Of a stretch of 8,200 nucleotides of DNA, positions 6,236-8,200 are shown piece by piece (position 1 is the stretch's first letter; each line of letters opens with the position of its first letter). The notes beneath the pieces were generated by a model. The model searched no databases. It was not told the origin of the DNA and was given only the letters and a program-made list of their open reading frames with translations. Both the position numbers and the translations under genes were made by a program. Source of the stretch: Syntrophobacterales bacterium (GTDB lineage: Bacteria > Desulfobacterota > Desulfobaccia > Desulfobaccales > 0-14-0-80-60-11); contig JAGVPN010000288.1 in assembly GCA_020052215.1 (NCBI GenBank), positions 1-8,200 on the forward strand, read 5' to 3'.

Positions 6236-7279
6236 ATGAAACACACCCTGGGCGAACTGGCGGCCCTTCTGGGGGGAGAACTCCAGGGGCCCGCCGATCT
6301 TTACATTGAGGGCATTGCCCCCATAGACCAAGCCACGCCCCGGGAGATCACCTTTATCACCCAACGGCGGTTCGCCCGCCTGGCGGATCAGAGCCGCGCC
6401 GCCGCCTTTATTGTATCCCAGGAATACGCCCGGCTGGCGCGGCCCCTGATCATCGTGGCTCACCCCTATCTGGCCTACGCCCGGGTGGCGGCCCTCTTCG
6501 CCCCCCCGGTGCGGCGCTGGTCCGGTATCAGCGATCTGGCCTACTTGGGACCGGACGTGGCCCTGGGCCAGGAGGTTTCCATTGCCCCCCTGGTCTTTAT
6601 CGGCGCCGGCGTCCGCCTGGGCGACCGGGTCACAATCATGCCCGGCTGCGTCATCAACGATGAGGTCCGAATCGGCGCCGACACCCTGATCTATCCCAAC
6701 GTCACCATCGGGGAGCGGTGCACGGTGGGAGAGCGGTGCATCATTCACAGCGGCACGGTGATCGGCTCCGACGGCTTCGGGTTTGTCCCTCAAGACACGG
6801 GACACGTGAAGATCCCCCAACTGGGCACGGTGGTCATCGAAGACGACGTGGAGATCGGCGCCAATTGCACCATCGATCGGGGGGCCCTGGGAGCCACCCG
6901 GGTGGGCCGAGGCGTCAAGACGGACAACCTGGTGCACCTGGCCCACAATGTCGAAGTGGGGGAATATTCCGTCATAGTGGCCCAGGTGGGGGTGTCCGGC
7001 TCCACCAAACTGGGCAAAAAAGTGACCCTGGCGGGGCAGGTGGGGGTGACCGGCCATATCGAACTGGGCGACGGCGTCCAGGTGACCGCCCAATCCGGCG
7101 TGTACCACTCTGTTCTCCCTGGCCAGACGTTGTCCGGCTCCCCGGCGCGCCCGCACTGGGAATGGCTGAAGATCATGGGCCATCTCCCCAAACTCCCTGA
7201 CCTCTATAAAAGGCTGAAACAGCTGGAGCAAAAGGTGAGCGAACTCTCCGCTAGACTGAAGCAGGAGAATGAACCTTGA
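6236..7279 (+). CDS. lpxD: UDP-3-O-acylglucosamine N-acyltransferase LpxD
   Basis: LpxD transfers a second 3-hydroxyacyl chain from acyl-ACP to the 2-amino group of UDP-3-O-acylglucosamine, the third step of lipid A synthesis, in the cytoplasm. From ATG 6236 it has 347 residues (E. coli 341). The N-terminal uridine-binding domain spans about 1-100 ([15 protein letters not shown], ...[11 protein letters not shown]). A left-handed beta-helix of hexapeptide repeats runs from about 103 to 290, with many I/V-G-x-x-x units. It contains [13 protein letters not shown] and [11 protein letters not shown], whose His 237 matches the catalytic histidine of E. coli LpxD. A C-terminal helix (about 308-345) ends the protein. 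The frame stays open upstream to 5969, but that overlaps skp and lacks the family sequence. The start has no clear Shine-Dalgarno and lies 13 nt after the skp stop, suggesting coupling. The last two codons and the stop lie inside the repeat tract at 7271-7305. Confidence 0.95.
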   Translation: MKHTLGELAALLGGELQGPADLYIEGIAPIDQATPREITFITQRRFARLADQSRAAAFIVSQEYARLARPLIIVAHPYLAYARVAALFAPPVRRWSGISDLAYLGPDVALGQEVSIAPLVFIGAGVRLGDRVTIMPGCVINDEVRIGADTLIYPNVTIGERCTVGERCIIHSGTVIGSDGFGFVPQDTGHVKIPQLGTVVIEDDVEIGANCTIDRGALGATRVGRGVKTDNLVHLAHNVEVGEYSVIVAQVGVSGSTKLGKKVTLAGQVGVTGHIELGDGVQVTAQSGVYHSVLPGQTLSGSPARPHWEWLKIMGHLPKLPDLYKRLKQLEQKVSELSARLKQENEP

Positions 7280-7305
7280 ACCTCGAACTTTGAACTTAAA
7301 CCCTC
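7271..7305 (+). repeat. Period-7 repeat GAACCTT overlapping the lpxD stop
   Basis: Four consecutive heptads start with GAAC: GAACCTT (7271-7277), GAACCTC (7278-7284), GAACTTT (7285-7291) and GAACTTA (7292-7298). A more diverged AACCCTC (7299-7305) follows. The TGA stop of lpxD (7277-7279) spans the first junction. Because 7 is not a multiple of 3, TTGA/TGA recurs in successive frames. The fabZ Shine-Dalgarno (AGGAG, 7306-7310) comes directly after the tract. Confidence 0.75.
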
Positions 7306-7318
7306 AGGAGCCGGAACC

Positions 7319-7774
7319 ATGAACCCGCCGCAGACCCTGAGTCTGGAAGAAATTCACCGAATCCTCCCTCACCGTTATCCTTTTCTCCTGGTGGACCGCA
7401 TCACCAGTCTGGAGAAGGGCAAGCGCATAGTGGGGTTGAAAAATGTCACCATTAATGAGCCCTTTTTCCAGGGGCATTTCCCCGGCCGCCCCATCATGCC
7501 CGGCGTCCTCATCGCCGAGGCCATGGCCCAGGTGGGGGGCATTTTGGCCATCTTATCCATCCCGGAAAACCTGGGCAACTCCGCTCTCTTTCTCCTGGGC
7601 ATGGACAAGATGCGCTTCCGCCAGCCGGTGGTCCCGGGAGATCAACTGCGGATCGAGGTTGAATCCGTGCGGGGCGGCAAAAAATTCTGGAAAATGAAAG
7701 CCCAGGTCTTTGTCGAGCAGACCCTGGTGGCCGAAGGGGAGCTCATGGCCGCGGTGGGTCAAGGGGAGGAATGA
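7319..7774 (+). CDS. fabZ: 3-hydroxyacyl-[acyl-carrier-protein] dehydratase FabZ
   Basis: FabZ removes water from 3-hydroxyacyl-ACP in the fatty-acid elongation cycle, in the cytoplasm. It competes with LpxA and LpxD for the hydroxyacyl-ACP pool, which explains its place between them. The protein has 151 residues, the normal size for a single hot-dog fold. The diagnostic motifs are [12 protein letters not shown] near the N-terminus and [20 protein letters not shown] with the catalytic His 53 and Glu 67. [20 protein letters not shown] further on is also typical. ATG at 7319 is preceded by AGGAG at 7306-7310, spaced by 8 nt. The gene follows lpxD by 39 nt and is followed by lpxA almost at once. 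FabZ is favoured over FabA by length, motif form and the lpxD-fabZ-lpxA context. Confidence 0.97.
   Translation: MNPPQTLSLEEIHRILPHRYPFLLVDRITSLEKGKRIVGLKNVTINEPFFQGHFPGRPIMPGVLIAEAMAQVGGILAILSIPENLGNSALFLLGMDKMRFRQPVVPGDQLRIEVESVRGGKKFWKMKAQVFVEQTLVAEGELMAAVGQGEE
7763..7770 (+). promoter_or_regulatory. Ribosome binding site for lpxA, deciding between two ATGs
   Basis: GGGGAGGA at the end of fabZ lies directly before ATG 7771 and about 6 nt before ATG 7777, both in the same frame. Only the second has normal spacing, so 7777 is the likely start. The first ATG overlaps the fabZ stop (ATGA). Confidence 0.6.
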
Positions 7775-7776
7775 GG

Positions 7777-8200
7777 ATGGTCCAAATCCACCCCACCGCT
7801 CTGGTGGATAAAACCGTCGAACTGGGTGAGGGCGTCACCGTAGGGCCCTTCAGCATCATCCAGGGCCGGGTGCAGATCGGCCACGGCACCCGCATCGGCT
7901 CCCACGTGGTGATTAAGGACTTCACCACCATCGGCGACCAGTGCGAGATTTTTCAATTTGCGGCCATCGGTGAAGTTCCCCAGGACTTGAAATTCCAGGG
8001 CGAGGAAACCCAACTGATCATCGGCAACCGCAATATTATCCGGGAGTTCGCCACCCTTCACCGGGGCACCGCCGGCGGCGGCGGCGCCACCCGCATCGGC
8101 CACCGCAACCTGTTCATGGCCTATACCCACGTGGCCCACGATTGCCAGGTGGGCAACGGCGTCATCATGTCCAACGCCGCGACCCTGGGCGGTCACATTA
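7777..8200 (+). CDS. lpxA: UDP-N-acetylglucosamine acyltransferase LpxA (5' part, runs off the window)
   Basis: LpxA performs the first step of lipid A synthesis: it transfers a 3-hydroxyacyl chain from ACP to the 3-OH of UDP-GlcNAc. About 141 of an expected 255-265 residues are visible. It begins [20 protein letters not shown], the usual LpxA opening, followed by left-handed beta-helix hexapeptide repeats. [25 protein letters not shown] and the glycine-rich [10 protein letters not shown] are characteristic LpxA segments. [13 protein letters not shown] contains His 121, equivalent to the catalytic His 125 of E. coli. The residue that sets acyl-chain length (Gly 173 in E. coli) lies beyond the window, so the chain length cannot be inferred. 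The start is 2 nt after the fabZ stop, so translation is probably coupled. In related genomes lpxI or lpxB often follows, but that is not visible here. Confidence 0.96.
   Translation, partial: MVQIHPTALVDKTVELGEGVTVGPFSIIQGRVQIGHGTRIGSHVVIKDFTTIGDQCEIFQFAAIGEVPQDLKFQGEETQLIIGNRNIIREFATLHRGTAGGGGATRIGHRNLFMAYTHVAHDCQVGNGVIMSNAATLGGHI

Noticed and set aside
6194..7231. A 345-codon minus-strand open frame antisense to lpxD
   Set aside because: It mirrors the hexapeptide repeats of lpxD, giving a pseudo-repetitive protein with no resemblance to a real family.
1..8200. CRISPR array, insertion sequence, phage gene, toxin-antitoxin pair or defence system
   Set aside because: I found no spaced repeat array, terminal inverted repeats, transposase or other mobile-element signal; every long plus-strand frame is an identified envelope or housekeeping gene.

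Overview
The window is a compact, high-GC, plus-strand block of cell-envelope genes that reads as an ordinary housekeeping region of a Gram-negative (diderm, lipid A-producing) bacterium. From left to right it holds the 3' part of lysS (lysyl-tRNA synthetase), lolC/E and lolD (lipoprotein-releasing ABC transporter), bamA (outer-membrane protein assembly), a skp/ompH-family chaperone gene, lpxD, fabZ and the 5' part of lpxA. The order lysS-lolC-lolD-bamA-skp-lpxD-fabZ-lpxA, the absence of rseP next to bamA, and the protein flavour suggest a deltaproteobacterial (Desulfobacterota-type) genome. That placement is an inference from gene order and general resemblance, not from a search.

Layout: lysS (to 772) is followed after 5 nt by lolC (TTG start, 778-2013). 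A gap of about 240 nt, visibly richer in A/T, follows. It carries two period-7 direct-repeat tracts and small hairpins. Then come lolD (2256-2966), bamA (GTG start 1 nt after lolD, 2968-5628), an 87-nt gap, skp (5716-6222), lpxD (6236-7279), a third period-7 tract that overlaps the lpxD stop codon, fabZ (7319-7774), and lpxA (7777 to the window edge). All genes are on the + strand. No tRNA, rRNA, CRISPR array, insertion sequence or phage gene is visible.

How the genes work together: LolC/E with LolD extracts mature lipoproteins from the inner membrane for delivery to the outer membrane, including, in known systems, the BAM lipoproteins. The Skp-like protein escorts unfolded porins across the periplasm, and BamA folds them into the outer membrane. 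LpxA and LpxD add the two sets of acyl chains to the UDP-glucosamine core of lipid A, using hydroxyacyl-ACP drawn from the same pool that FabZ dehydrates for phospholipid synthesis. The block therefore joins three outer-membrane supply lines: lipoprotein, beta-barrel protein and lipopolysaccharide.

I see no evidence of an undescribed system. The points most worth a second look are an extra TolB_N/FlgO-like domain fused in front of the POTRA domains of BamA, and the three heptanucleotide repeat tracts that sit only in intergenic positions, one of which supplies the last codons and stop of lpxD.
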